From Micromonospora endolithica (GTDB lineage: Bacteria > Actinomycetota > Actinomycetes > Mycobacteriales > Micromonosporaceae), in contig NZ_RBAK01000018.1 of NCBI RefSeq assembly GCF_003626595.1, positions 1-64,000 on the forward strand: a DNA stretch of 64,000 nucleotides, written 5' to 3'. The position numbers were made by a program, and so were the translations under genes. This document shows, piece after piece, positions 52,915 to 61,107 of this stretch. Position 1 is the stretch's first letter, and the number at the start of each line of letters is the position of its first letter. The notes under the pieces are model-generated. The model saw only the letters and a program-made list of their open reading frames with translations, was not told the origin of the DNA and made no database searches.

Positions 52915-53778
52915 GTGAGTGGTCTCGTCCAGCCCGGGTACGCCCCGCCGGCCGGTCCCGAGCCGTCCCCGTCCGGCCGCCCCGCGCGCTGGCTGGTGAT
53001 CGCGACGGTGGTCTGGGCGGTGGTGCTCGCCGCCCTCACCTGGTATTCGGTGCGTACCGACCCGCCCACCGTGCGGGAGCAGCGCACCCTCTCCGACGCC
53101 GGTCCGGTGGTGGACGGCGCGATCGGCCAGCTCTCCGGCGCGCTCGGTGGTGACGCGGTGCCGGCGTTGACCCCGCCGCGGGTCGACCGGGGCTGCCGGG
53201 TGACCCCGCTGGCCGACGGGGCCGTACTGCGGCGCGGGATCACCGTGGTCGTTCCCGCCGGTGCGGAACGCGCGCTGCTGGAACGGGTGTCCGAGCGGCT
53301 ACCGGACCACTGGCGCCCCGGCGTCCGGGTCACCTCCACCGGGCCCCGGCTGCGGGCCGACGCGGGGGAGTTCGTCCTGGTCGAGGGCCGGGTCGAGGAG
53401 GAGGGCCGGGTCACCTTCACCGCCGACACCGGCTGCCGCCCGGTCGGCGACGACTACGTCCGGCCGGCGATCGGCGCCGGGGCGGGGCCCGACGTCGACG
53501 CCCTGACCGCGGCGCTGCGCGCCCTCGGGCGTCCGGACCAGCCGGTCGGCGACCACGACCAGGCGGCCTGCCCGGGGGGCGGCACCGTCCGGACGGTCCG
53601 CGCCGAGGCGGTCCCGGCACCGCCGGACCCGGTGGCCGCGCTCGCACCGCTGGCCAACGGCGCACCGGTCGTCGCCACCGGCACGGTGTACGCCTACCGC
53701 GCCGGCCCGGTCGGCGTCGTCGCCGAGCTGACCGGCGACGGGGTACGACTCACCGCCACCACCGGCTGCGCGGGCTGA
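52915..53778 (+). CDS. Membrane-anchored hypothetical protein
   Basis: A 287-residue protein with one N-terminal membrane segment (WLVIATVVWAVVLAALTWYSV) and an extracytoplasmic domain with four cysteines (RGCRV, TGCRP, AACPGG, TGCAG). No family is recognised. The start is GTG 52915 with CACGAT six bases upstream. It follows the regulator by 42 bases in the same direction. Two equivalent beta-rich halves may be present. Confidence 0.7.
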   Translation: MSGLVQPGYAPPAGPEPSPSGRPARWLVIATVVWAVVLAALTWYSVRTDPPTVREQRTLSDAGPVVDGAIGQLSGALGGDAVPALTPPRVDRGCRVTPLADGAVLRRGITVVVPAGAERALLERVSERLPDHWRPGVRVTSTGPRLRADAGEFVLVEGRVEEEGRVTFTADTGCRPVGDDYVRPAIGAGAGPDVDALTAALRALGRPDQPVGDHDQAACPGGGTVRTVRAEAVPAPPDPVAALAPLANGAPVVATGTVYAYRAGPVGVVAELTGDGVRLTATTGCAG

Positions 53779-53794
53779 CCGACCTCCTGGCGGG

Positions 53795-55852
53795 TCAGTG
53801 GCCGCGGTCGCTGTCGTGCGGGCCCCGGCTGCGGCCCAGGGCGTCGACCCTGCCCCACCGGCCCGGGATGTCCAGCAGCTCCACCCGGCCCATGCCGTCC
53901 GGCACCGCCGGGTCGATGATCAGGTGTTCACCCTGCGGCTCCAGGCCGAGCATGACCCGCAGCAGCAGCAACGGGGTACCCGCCGACCACGCCTGCGGGC
54001 TGCACGCCGTCGGGTACTTGACCGGGTACTCGGTGAGGGCCCGTTCGTAGCCGGCGAACACCTCCGGCAGCCGCCCGTCGAAGAACTGGGACGCCGCCAT
54101 CATCGTCTCGCAGATCTGACCCGCCTCCTTGCGGAAGCCGTACCGCCACAGACCCCAGGCGATGAGCGAGTTGTCGAACGGCCAGACCGTGCCCACGTGG
54201 TAACCGATGGGGTTGTAGCGCCCCTGGTCGTCGGCGAGGGTCCGGATGCCCCAACCGGAGAAGAGGCGGGGGCCGAGCAGGTGTTCGACCACCCGCCCGG
54301 CGCGGGACTCGTCGACGATGCCGCTCCACAGCAGGTGCCCGATGTTGGAGGTGAGCGCGTCCACCTGCCGGCCCTCCGGATCCAGGGCGAGCGCGTAGTA
54401 CTCCCGCTCCGGGATCCAGAAGTCCCGGTTGAACCGGATCTTCAGCTCCGCGGCCTCGCGCTCCAACCGGTCGGCGTACGCCGGATCGTTCCAGAACAGC
54501 CGGGCCATCCGGGCACCCCGGATCTTCGCGTCGTACGCGTAGCCCTGTAGTTCGCAGGTGGCACGTGGGAACCCGGGCAGCCGCCCGTCACGGTACGAGA
54601 TCCCGTCCCACGAGTCCTTCCAGCACTGGTTCTCCAGGCCGGTGTCCGGGTTGCGGGTCTGGAACCAGAGGTAGCCGGTGCCGAGCAGGTCGCCGTACGT
54701 GTCGATCCAGGCGAGCGCGGCCCGGGTCGGTGCCTCCAGATGCCGGACCAGGTCGGCGTCGCCGGTCCACCGCTCGTACTCGTCGAGCAGGATGACGAAC
54801 AGCGGCGTCGAGTCGGCCGACCCGTAGTACGGCGAGTGCGGCTGCTCCTCGAACCCGGCGGTCTCGCCGTACCGCAGCTCGTGCAGGATCTTGCCCGGCT
54901 CCTCGTCGCGAAAGTCGTCGAGCCGGTTGCCCTGTAGCCCGGCGAGCAGCAGGATCGTCGGGGTGATCAGTTCCGGCAGGAACGGCACCACCTGGAGCGA
55001 GGTGATGATGCTGTCCCGGCCGAAGAGGGTCATGAACCACGGCAGCCCGGCCGCCATCAGCCGGACGCCGAGCGCGATCGACTCGTAGCGCAGTGCCGCC
55101 AGGTCGTTGAGGCTGCGCCGGTACGCCCCGGCCAGCGGCTGGCAGTCGCACCCCAGCTTCGGGGCCTTGGCGATCAGCTCGTTCTGTTCGGCCTCGATGT
55201 CCGCCGGGCTCCGGCTGCCGCCGAGCGGAAGGGTGGCCCGGATGTCCTCACCGCGCGAGCCGTAGATCACGGTGGACACGTGCAGTCGGGTGGTCCACTC
55301 GTCGTGCGGGCCGATCCGGACGCGGAAGGTGATGCCGGCCAGGTCGACGTCGCCCGGTGAGCTGGTGGTGACCACGGTTTCCCGCCGGAACGCGTCCCGT
55401 CGGTAGGTGAGGCGCAGCTCGTCCGGGCCGACGGTCGCGGTGGTGCGGCCCTGCTTGCGGATGGCGGCGTCCTTGATCTCGAAGAGGTCGGCGAAGTCCG
55501 CGCCGACGTCAAGCCGGACGGTGAACTCCACCTCCTCGCGGGTGTGGTTGAGCACGGTCAGCTCCTCGGTGAAGCCGCCGCCGATCGCGCGGCTGCGGAT
55601 CACCGAGACCTTGGCGTCCAGGTAGTGCGTCGGCTCGCCGGGCACCAGGAAGAAACGGCTCTGGAAGGACCGGTCCTCGTCGACCGACAGCGCGTGCAGG
55701 CGTTCCCCGTCCAGGGTGAGCAGCCAGGTGGAGAGGAACCGGGTGTCGAAGGAGAACAGCCCGGTCGGGGTGTCCGGGGACGGCTCCACGTCGCCGCGCC
55801 GGTCGCTGACCAGGAAGGTGTTGCCGTCCAGGATGCTGACGATCTGCTTCAC
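53795..55852 (-). CDS. Amylo-alpha-1,6-glucosidase / glycogen debranching-type glycosidase
   Basis: A 685-residue protein: an N-terminal beta-rich glycogen-debranching domain (DGNTFLVSDRRGDV, about 1-225) and a C-terminal (alpha/alpha)6 catalytic barrel with WFMTLFGRDSIITSLQ, YGSADSTPLFVILLDEYERWTGD and the ENQCWKDSWDG region. It hydrolyses alpha-1,6 or related glucosidic linkages; the exact substrate is not certain. Start: GTG 55852, overlapping the stop of the SCP2 gene (GTGA), so the two are translationally coupled. Confidence 0.88.
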   Translation of the reverse strand: MKQIVSILDGNTFLVSDRRGDVEPSPDTPTGLFSFDTRFLSTWLLTLDGERLHALSVDEDRSFQSRFFLVPGEPTHYLDAKVSVIRSRAIGGGFTEELTVLNHTREEVEFTVRLDVGADFADLFEIKDAAIRKQGRTTATVGPDELRLTYRRDAFRRETVVTTSSPGDVDLAGITFRVRIGPHDEWTTRLHVSTVIYGSRGEDIRATLPLGGSRSPADIEAEQNELIAKAPKLGCDCQPLAGAYRRSLNDLAALRYESIALGVRLMAAGLPWFMTLFGRDSIITSLQVVPFLPELITPTILLLAGLQGNRLDDFRDEEPGKILHELRYGETAGFEEQPHSPYYGSADSTPLFVILLDEYERWTGDADLVRHLEAPTRAALAWIDTYGDLLGTGYLWFQTRNPDTGLENQCWKDSWDGISYRDGRLPGFPRATCELQGYAYDAKIRGARMARLFWNDPAYADRLEREAAELKIRFNRDFWIPEREYYALALDPEGRQVDALTSNIGHLLWSGIVDESRAGRVVEHLLGPRLFSGWGIRTLADDQGRYNPIGYHVGTVWPFDNSLIAWGLWRYGFRKEAGQICETMMAASQFFDGRLPEVFAGYERALTEYPVKYPTACSPQAWSAGTPLLLLRVMLGLEPQGEHLIIDPAVPDGMGRVELLDIPGRWGRVDALGRSRGPHDSDRGH

Positions 55853-56229
55853 CGCGGTCGTCCGGCCTGTGCGCGGACGATGTCGCGTGGGTCCCGGGCG
55901 CCCGGCGGGGACGGGAAGAACCGGCGGAACGCCAGGAACAGCACGACGTTCCCGCCGAAGGTGCTCTCGTTGCGCAGCATCGCCGCGATGGCCTGGGCCC
56001 GGCCGGTCACCAGCCGGTCGAACAGGTCCTCGCTGCTGTGCCAGATCGCGTCGGCCGGCCCGCGGGCGCGGGTCACCTCGGCCTCGCCGGGTTGCAGCCG
56101 GACCAACCAGTGGGTCGTCCCGTCGCCGGTGGCGAGGTCGATCTGTATGGTGCCGGCGACTGTGCTGCGCAGCACCGCCGGGGCGCGTGACGGCAGCGAG
56201 TCGAAGAACCGCTCGATCGCCTCGCTCAC
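55849..56229 (-). CDS. SCP2 sterol-binding-like domain protein
   Basis: A 126-residue protein with the SCP2-type pattern: SLPSRAPAVLRSTVAGTIQIDL, then WLVRLQPGEAEVTRA, AIWHSSEDLFDRLVTGRAQAIAA and FGGNVVLFLAFRRFF. It probably binds a hydrophobic ligand, which is surprising beside a glycosidase. The start is GTG 56229, with TACGAT six bases upstream. The last bases overlap the start of the downstream glycosidase gene. Confidence 0.8.
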   Translation of the reverse strand: MSEAIERFFDSLPSRAPAVLRSTVAGTIQIDLATGDGTTHWLVRLQPGEAEVTRARGPADAIWHSSEDLFDRLVTGRAQAIAAMLRNESTFGGNVVLFLAFRRFFPSPPGARDPRDIVRAQAGRPR

Positions 56230-56306
56230 AACCGAATCGTAGGCATTCGCCCGACTCGCTGGGTGGGTATCGGAAGTCCGCTCACCGTTCCCCGGTGAAC
56301 ACCCGG

Positions 56307-56669
56307 TCAGTAGACGAGCGCCTGGGCCCCGTCCGCCATGGCCTCCTCGACGAAGACCGCCGCACCGGCGATCCGGATGCCCGGCAGCACGTCGTCCGGG
56401 CCGATGTCCCGGCGGGCCGCGCACTGGGTGCAGGCGGTGACCGTGCCGGTGGTGAGGATCACGTGCAGCAACTCGGCCAGCGGTGCCGAGTGCGGGAGTT
56501 CGAACTCCTGTGCCCGCCCGGGCAGGGCGAACCAGGTCGACTCACCGGTCAGCCAGAGCGACACCGGGACGCCGGCGGCGGCCGCGGTGGCGGCGACGGT
56601 GAATGCCTGCGCGCAGCGCTCCGGCGCGTCCGCGCCAGCGGTGGCCTTGACGACCAGAGTGCGGGCCAT
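56307..56669 (-). CDS. DsrE family protein
   Basis: A 120-residue DsrE-like protein: VVKATAGADAPERCAQAF at the N-terminus, GVPVSLWLTGESTWFA in the middle and a CTQC cysteine pair near residue 83. The family carries sulfur or binds small ligands in sulfur relay. Start ATG 56669 with TATGCT seven bases upstream. Its -10 overlaps that of the divergent 34-residue gene by two bases. Confidence 0.85.
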   Translation of the reverse strand: MARTLVVKATAGADAPERCAQAFTVAATAAAAGVPVSLWLTGESTWFALPGRAQEFELPHSAPLAELLHVILTTGTVTACTQCAARRDIGPDDVLPGIRIAGAAVFVEEAMADGAQALVY

Positions 56670-56676
56670 GGGGCCC

Positions 56677-56686
56677 AGCATAGGAT
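56677..56686. promoter_or_regulatory. Bidirectional promoter with overlapping -10 hexamers
   Basis: AGCATAGGAT contains TATGCT on the minus strand and TAGGAT on the plus strand, sharing two base pairs. Each ends seven or eight bases before a start codon (56669 on minus, 56695 on plus), so one short sequence drives two leaderless genes. Confidence 0.6.
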
Positions 56687-56694
56687 GGTCGGCG

Positions 56695-56799
56695 ATGGTC
56701 ACCGAGATCGGGTTCGTCAGCCTGCTGGTCGCCGGCCTGGGCGCGCTCGCCGGTGGCCTGGTCTATGTCGCCGTACGCATTTCGAGAGGACGCTGGTGA
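56695..56799 (+). CDS. 34-residue single-pass membrane peptide
   Basis: MVTEIGFVSLLVAGLGALAG and on to SRGRW: one membrane segment with a short basic C-terminus. Below usual gene-call length, but it has a leaderless promoter (TAGGAT) and a stop that overlaps the GTG of the first 59-bp repeat. The function is unknown. Confidence 0.65.
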   Translation: MVTEIGFVSLLVAGLGALAGGLVYVAVRISRGRW

Positions 56800-56930
56800 G
56801 CGCGAGGAGCGAGCCCGGTTTGCGAGCCCCGCAGTCGCGAACGAAGGTGGCCTGGTGAGCGCGAGGAGCGAGCCGGGTTTGCGAGCCCCGCAGTCGCGAA
56901 CGAAGGTGGCCTGGTGAGCGCGAGGAGCGA
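56796..56930 (+). repeat. 59-bp tandem repeat carrying start codons
   Basis: Two complete units (56796-56854, 56855-56913) differ at one base, and a third partial unit (56914-56930) forms the start of the next gene. Each unit opens GTGAGCGCGAGGAGCGA, holds a hairpin GTTTGCGA-N9-TCGCGAAC and closes GAAGGTGGCCTG, a ribosome-binding site. Each encodes a 20-residue peptide (MSARSEP to KVAW) whose TGA stop overlaps the next GTG. Confidence 0.9.
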
Positions 56931-57513
56931 CGAGAATCCCCTGCAGCCGCCGTGGCTGAACGCGCCGCCGGTCGAGGAGTACCCCTTCGAGGAGAGCCAC
57001 GACCTGCGGGTCGGTCCGAAGCTGCACCCCACGCTCGACCCGCTGCTGCCGTACGTCGGGGTGTGGCGGGGGCGCGGGCGGGGCGGCTTCCCGACCATCG
57101 AGGACTTCGACTTCGCGCAGGAGATCCGGATCAGCCACGACGGCCGGCCGTTCCTGTTCTACGAGTCCCGCGCCTGGATCCTGGACGAGCAGAGCCGGCC
57201 GGTCCGTCCGGCCGGTCGTGAGGTCGGCTGGTGGCGGCCGGTGCTCGACGGCGACCGGGCGACGGACGAGTTGGAAGCGCTGATGACCACCCCCACCGGG
57301 GTGATGGAGCTGCACATCGGCAAGCGGAAGGGCACGCAGATCGAGTTCGTGACCGACGCCGTGGTGCGTACCGCGACGGCCAAGGAGGTCACCGCCGGCC
57401 ACCGACTCTTCGGCATCGTCGAGGGGGCCCTGCTGTACGCCCAGGAGATGGCCGCGCTCGGCCACGGCCTGTCCCCGCACCTCTCCGCCCGCCTCCTCCG
57501 CGTAGCCGGCTGA
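56914..57513 (+). CDS. Nitrobindin-like (FABP-fold) heme-binding protein
   Basis: A 199-residue protein beginning MSARSDENPL, with the first six residues supplied by the 59-bp repeat. It shows the nitrobindin pattern YVGVWRGRGRGGFPTIEDF and the late TDAVVRTATAKEVTA strands; nitrobindins form a beta-barrel that binds heme and may scavenge nitric oxide or isomerise peroxynitrite. The start is GTG 56914, third in a chain of overlapping TGA/GTG junctions. It is convergent with the aminotransferase gene across a long inverted repeat. Confidence 0.85.
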   Translation: MSARSDENPLQPPWLNAPPVEEYPFEESHDLRVGPKLHPTLDPLLPYVGVWRGRGRGGFPTIEDFDFAQEIRISHDGRPFLFYESRAWILDEQSRPVRPAGREVGWWRPVLDGDRATDELEALMTTPTGVMELHIGKRKGTQIEFVTDAVVRTATAKEVTAGHRLFGIVEGALLYAQEMAALGHGLSPHLSARLLRVAG

Positions 57514-57534
57514 CCCTCGTCCCCCGCCCCGTCG

Positions 57535-57587
57535 ATCATGGGGTTGACGTGCCGACACGCCGATGGCCGGCACGGCAACCTCATGAT
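57535..57587. terminator. 20-bp near-perfect inverted repeat between convergent genes
   Basis: ATCATGGGGTTGACGTGCCG (57535-57554) and CGGCACGGCAACCTCATGAT (57568-57587) match at 18 of 20 positions, the rest being one G-U pair and one mismatch, with a 13-base loop. It touches the stop codon of the minus-strand gene and could terminate both genes. Confidence 0.7.
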
Positions 57588-58447
57588 CAGCGCGGGGCGG
57601 GCGGGGCGGGATAGCCCAGGTGGGACCGGAGGGCGGCGGTTCGGGGCGAGCGGGGCAGGGCGGTGCCGTCGAGGGTGCGGACCTCGGCCAGCCCGCGGAC
57701 CGACGAGATCAGCCACACCCCGTCGGCGCGGCTCAGCTCCGCCGGGGTGACCAGGCGTTCCTCGGCTCGCAGGCCCAGCTCACCGGCGTGGTCGAGCAGC
57801 CAGCGGACGGTGATCCCCGGAAGCACCCCGGTGGTCGCCGCCGGCACCGTGCACAGCGTCACCCCGGTGAGCCACACCACGTTCGAGGTCGGCCCCTCCA
57901 GCGCGTACCCGTCGGTGGAGACCCAGAGCACGTCGTCCACGCCCGCCCCGGCCGCCCAGCGGCGGGCGGCGGAGCTGGCCCCGTACGAGGTGGACTTGAT
58001 GCCGACCGGCAGCCAGCCCAGCTCGGGGCGGTGCCCCGCGGCCACGCCGAGTGACAGGGTGGCCACGGTGATCCCGGTCCGACGCTGGTCCCGGGCCGAC
58101 GCCGGCACCTCGGCCAACGTGGCGTAGACCGTCGGCGGCCCACCACCCTCCGGACCCCGCGTGCACACCAGCCGCAGCGCCCCCTCCACCTCGGCGGGCC
58201 ATCCGGCGGCGATCTCGTCGAGCAGCTCGGTGATCTGCGCGCGGGGCGGCAGGGTCAGCTCCACGGCCTCGGCGGCGCGGGCCATCCGGTCCAGGTGCGC
58301 GTCGCGCAGAAAGGGACGCCCCGCCCGCAGGTGCATCGTCTCGAAGAGCCCGTCGCCGCGCAGGACGCCCAGATCGTCGCCGCGCAGCACCGGCTCGGCC
58401 GGTGTCACCGCCCCGCGCCCGAGCACCGCCATCCTCGCCGCCACCAC
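57587..58447 (-). CDS. Class IV aminotransferase (4-amino-4-deoxychorismate lyase-like)
   Basis: A 286-residue fold-type IV PLP enzyme. GDGLFETMHLRAGRPFLRDAHLDRM is the N-terminal region, the PLP lysine is in GIKSTSYG, and EGPTSNVVW is the cofactor phosphate-side loop. It could release pyruvate to form 4-aminobenzoate for folate, or be a branched-chain or D-amino acid transaminase. Start GTG 58447 is supported by TACGCT six bases upstream. It is divergent from fur. Confidence 0.86.
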   Translation of the reverse strand: MVAARMAVLGRGAVTPAEPVLRGDDLGVLRGDGLFETMHLRAGRPFLRDAHLDRMARAAEAVELTLPPRAQITELLDEIAAGWPAEVEGALRLVCTRGPEGGGPPTVYATLAEVPASARDQRRTGITVATLSLGVAAGHRPELGWLPVGIKSTSYGASSAARRWAAGAGVDDVLWVSTDGYALEGPTSNVVWLTGVTLCTVPAATTGVLPGITVRWLLDHAGELGLRAEERLVTPAELSRADGVWLISSVRGLAEVRTLDGTALPRSPRTAALRSHLGYPAPPAPR

Positions 58448-58514
58448 GACCGGAGCGTAGCGGCGGACCGGTCGCGCCCGGTAGCCGCGCGGCACGGCGA
58501 ACTATGATCGGACG

Positions 58515-58943
58515 GTGTCCGAATCCTCCCTCGCGGAAATGCTCCGCGCCCGTGGGCTGCGGCTGACGGCGCAGCGGCAGCTGGTCCTCCAGGCGGTGCT
58601 GGACCTGGGGCACGCCACCCCGGAACAGGTGCACACGGCGGTCCGGGAAGTGGCCGCGGGCGTCAACATCACCACCATCTACCGCACGCTGGAGCTGCTG
58701 GAACGGCTCGGCCTGGTCACCCACACCCACCTCTCGCACGGTTCGCCGACCTACCACGCGGCCGGCGAGGACCAGCACGTCCACCTGGTGTGCCGGGAGT
58801 GTGGCGCGGTCGACGAGATCGACCCCGACCTGCTGCGCCCGCTGGCCGACCGGTTGGCCGACCAACGGGGATTCCGGGTGGACATCGGCCACGTCTCGCT
58901 CTTCGGTGTCTGCGGTCGCTGCCAGAACGGGGAACCAACATGA
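58515..58943 (+). CDS. Fur family metalloregulator
   Basis: A 142-residue Fur-family repressor. N-terminal winged helix: RLTAQRQLVLQAVLDL and NITTIYRTLELLERLGLV. The C-terminal metal-binding domain has HVHLVCREC and CGRC cysteine pairs that hold structural zinc. It may be Zur- or Fur-like. Start: GTG 58515 with TATGAT six bases upstream. Its stop overlaps the start of the next gene (ATGA). Confidence 0.88.
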   Translation: MSESSLAEMLRARGLRLTAQRQLVLQAVLDLGHATPEQVHTAVREVAAGVNITTIYRTLELLERLGLVTHTHLSHGSPTYHAAGEDQHVHLVCRECGAVDEIDPDLLRPLADRLADQRGFRVDIGHVSLFGVCGRCQNGEPT

Positions 58944-60052
58944 TCGACATCGCCGGCGCGGTGGCCGTCGAGAGCATCGACGAGGCCAGTCGCGACCAGC
59001 CCGAGCCGGCGCACGCGGCGGCCGGTGTCCGGGGGGTGGCCGCGCACTACGGCGACCCGCTCCGCGAGCAGCGCACCCTGGACACGGCCGTCGGCCTGGT
59101 CGACCGCTCCCACCGGGGCGTCGTCGCGGTCCCGGGCGAGGAGCGGACCGGCTGGCTGCACACCGTCACCACCCAGCACCTCGCACAGCTCGGCCCCGGT
59201 CAGGGCACCGAGCTGCTGGTGCTCTCCCCGCACGGGCACGTCGAGCAGCACGCGATGGTCGCCGAGGACGGCGTCACCACCTGGCTGGACACCGATCCGG
59301 GCAGCACCGGCGCCCTGCTCACCTATCTGGAGCGGATGCGGTTCTTCAGCAAGGTCGAGCCCCGGGACGCCACCGCCGAGCACGCGCTGCTCTCGCTGGT
59401 CGGCCCGGGCGCGCCGGACGCGTTGGTCACCCTCGGCGTCACCGACCTGGCCGCACCCGACGTGCTCGCGGTGCCGGGTCCGAAGTTCACCACCGGGTCC
59501 GTGCCGCCCCGACCCACCGCGCTGTACGACGTCCGCCCGCTGCCGGCCGGCGGCTGGGCCCGCCGGGGCCCACTCGGCGTGGACCTGCTGGTTCCCCGGC
59601 CCGCGATGGACCAGGTGGTCGCCGAGCTGCGCGGCGCGGGGGTGCCGCTCGCGGGCCTCTGGGCGTACGAGGCGGTGCGGGTGGCCGCCCGAAGGCCCCG
59701 GGTCGGGGTGGACACCGACCACCGGACGATCCCGGCCGAGGTGGACCTGATCGCGCCGGCCGTGCACCTGGAGAAGGGCTGCTACCGGGGGCAGGAGACG
59801 GTGGCCCGGGTGCACAACATGGGCCGGCCGCCGCGTCGGCTCGTACTCCTGCACCTGGACGGGGTGACCACCGACCAGCCGCCGGTCGCCGGCACGCCGG
59901 TGACGCTGGACGGCCGGGCGGTCGGTTTCGTCGGCACCGCCGTGCTCCACCACGAGCTGGGCCAGGTGGCCCTCGCGGTGGTGAAGCGCAACGTCGGAGA
60001 GGATGCCCCGCTCCGGATCGGCGACACCGCCGCCGCCATCGACCCCAGCTGA
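58940..60052 (+). CDS. ygfZ: YgfZ-type folate-binding protein (GcvT-related)
   Basis: A 370-residue GcvT-fold protein with the YgfZ signature KGCYRGQE, followed by VHNMGRPPRRLV. YgfZ homologues bind tetrahydrofolate and help assemble or repair certain Fe-S enzymes. The ATG overlaps the fur stop, so the two are coupled. The TGA stop opens the fourth palindromic repeat. Confidence 0.88.
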   Translation: MIDIAGAVAVESIDEASRDQPEPAHAAAGVRGVAAHYGDPLREQRTLDTAVGLVDRSHRGVVAVPGEERTGWLHTVTTQHLAQLGPGQGTELLVLSPHGHVEQHAMVAEDGVTTWLDTDPGSTGALLTYLERMRFFSKVEPRDATAEHALLSLVGPGAPDALVTLGVTDLAAPDVLAVPGPKFTTGSVPPRPTALYDVRPLPAGGWARRGPLGVDLLVPRPAMDQVVAELRGAGVPLAGLWAYEAVRVAARRPRVGVDTDHRTIPAEVDLIAPAVHLEKGCYRGQETVARVHNMGRPPRRLVLLHLDGVTTDQPPVAGTPVTLDGRAVGFVGTAVLHHELGQVALAVVKRNVGEDAPLRIGDTAAAIDPS

Positions 60053-60114
60053 GGTGCAAGGAAGGGCCCCTTGTTAACGCCTCGTGTAGAGGAAGGGTCC
60101 CTTCCTAACGCCTC
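60050..60114 (+). repeat. GGGGCCC palindromic repeat, copy 4
   Basis: TGAGGTGCAAGGAAGGGCCC, then CTTGTTAACGCCTCG, and the second half GAGGAAGGGTCCCTTCCTAA. The first TGA is the ygfZ stop. The two halves are inverted copies of each other. Confidence 0.8.
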
Positions 60115-60171
60115 GGTCGCCGGAAATCCTGCGGTCGACCGGTAACCGGTCCGCCGTTTAGGATCCGGGGC

Positions 60172-61014
60172 ATGACGACAGGGACGTTGATCACGGTTGC
60201 CCCCACCGGCGCGGAGTCGGCGAAGGCGGAGGTCCCCGCGCTGCCGGTGACCCTCGACGAGCTGTTGCTGACCGCCAAGGAGTGCGAGGCGCTCGGGGCC
60301 GCCGTGATCCACGTCCACATCCGGGACGACGAGGCCCGGCCGAGCCTGGACCCGGGACGGCTCCGGGCGACCGTCGCGGCGCTGCGGGAGAGCACCGACC
60401 TGATCGTGCAGCTCTCCTCCGGTGGCGCGGTGACCGACCCCGAGGGCGCCCGGCTCGCCGTGCTCGACGCCGCGCCGGACATGGCCTCCTGCACCATGGG
60501 CACGGTCAACTTCGGTGACGACGTGTTCCTCAACCGCTGGGAGTTCATCGTCGACCTGCACACCCGGATGCAGGAGCGGGGGATCGTGCCGGAGTACGAG
60601 ATCTTCGACCTCGGTCACCTGGCCGCGCTCCAGCGGCTGCTCGGAAAGTACGGCCTGCCGGCCGGCGGCCACGTGCACGTCGACTTCGTGATGGGCGTGC
60701 CGGGAGGCATGCCGGGCACCGCCGCCACCCTGGTGGCCGCCCACCAGATGCTGCGCGACCTGCCCGCGGGCACCACGTTCTCGGCCACCGGGGTCGGCCG
60801 TAGCACCATTCCGGTCCTGCTCGCCTCGCTGGCCACCGGTGGGCACCTGCGGGTCGGCATGGAGGACACCGTGACGTACGCCAAGGGACGGCCGGTCGAG
60901 TCCAACATGCAGCTGGTCGCCCGTGCGGTCGGCTTCGCGCAGCTCGCCCAGCGCCCGCCGCTGACCACCGCCGAGGCACGGGACCTGCTCGGCGTGTCGG
61001 CCGTACGACGGTAA
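60172..61014 (+). CDS. Beta-keto acid cleavage enzyme (BKACE, DUF849)
   Basis: A 280-residue TIM-barrel protein of the BKACE family: VIHVHIRDDEARPSLDP (metal-binding His pair), SSGGAVTDPEGARLAV and VHVDFVMGVPGGMPG. The family uses zinc to condense a beta-keto acid with acetyl-CoA, forming an acetoacetate plus CoA ester. The ATG 60172 has TAGGAT seven bases upstream. Confidence 0.88.
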   Translation: MTTGTLITVAPTGAESAKAEVPALPVTLDELLLTAKECEALGAAVIHVHIRDDEARPSLDPGRLRATVAALRESTDLIVQLSSGGAVTDPEGARLAVLDAAPDMASCTMGTVNFGDDVFLNRWEFIVDLHTRMQERGIVPEYEIFDLGHLAALQRLLGKYGLPAGGHVHVDFVMGVPGGMPGTAATLVAAHQMLRDLPAGTTFSATGVGRSTIPVLLASLATGGHLRVGMEDTVTYAKGRPVESNMQLVARAVGFAQLAQRPPLTTAEARDLLGVSAVRR

Positions 61015-61107
61015 GTGGTCCTCAGCGAGGCGGTCCTTTACGCGCATCCGTGACGGACCTGGTCACCCGCCCGCGCGGGGTGATCGGCGGGCGGTACCGT
61101 CCACCTC

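Noticed and set aside
56338..56858. A 173-codon frame joining the DsrE antisense, the 34-residue peptide and the first repeat unit
   Set aside because: The upstream part is antisense to the DsrE gene. The ATG at 56695 with its own -10 is a better start, and the frame's end is only the 59-bp repeat.
56796..56930. The 59-bp repeats as part of an insertion sequence
   Set aside because: No transposase, no terminal inverted repeats and no target-site duplication are visible; the units are tandem and tied to start codons.
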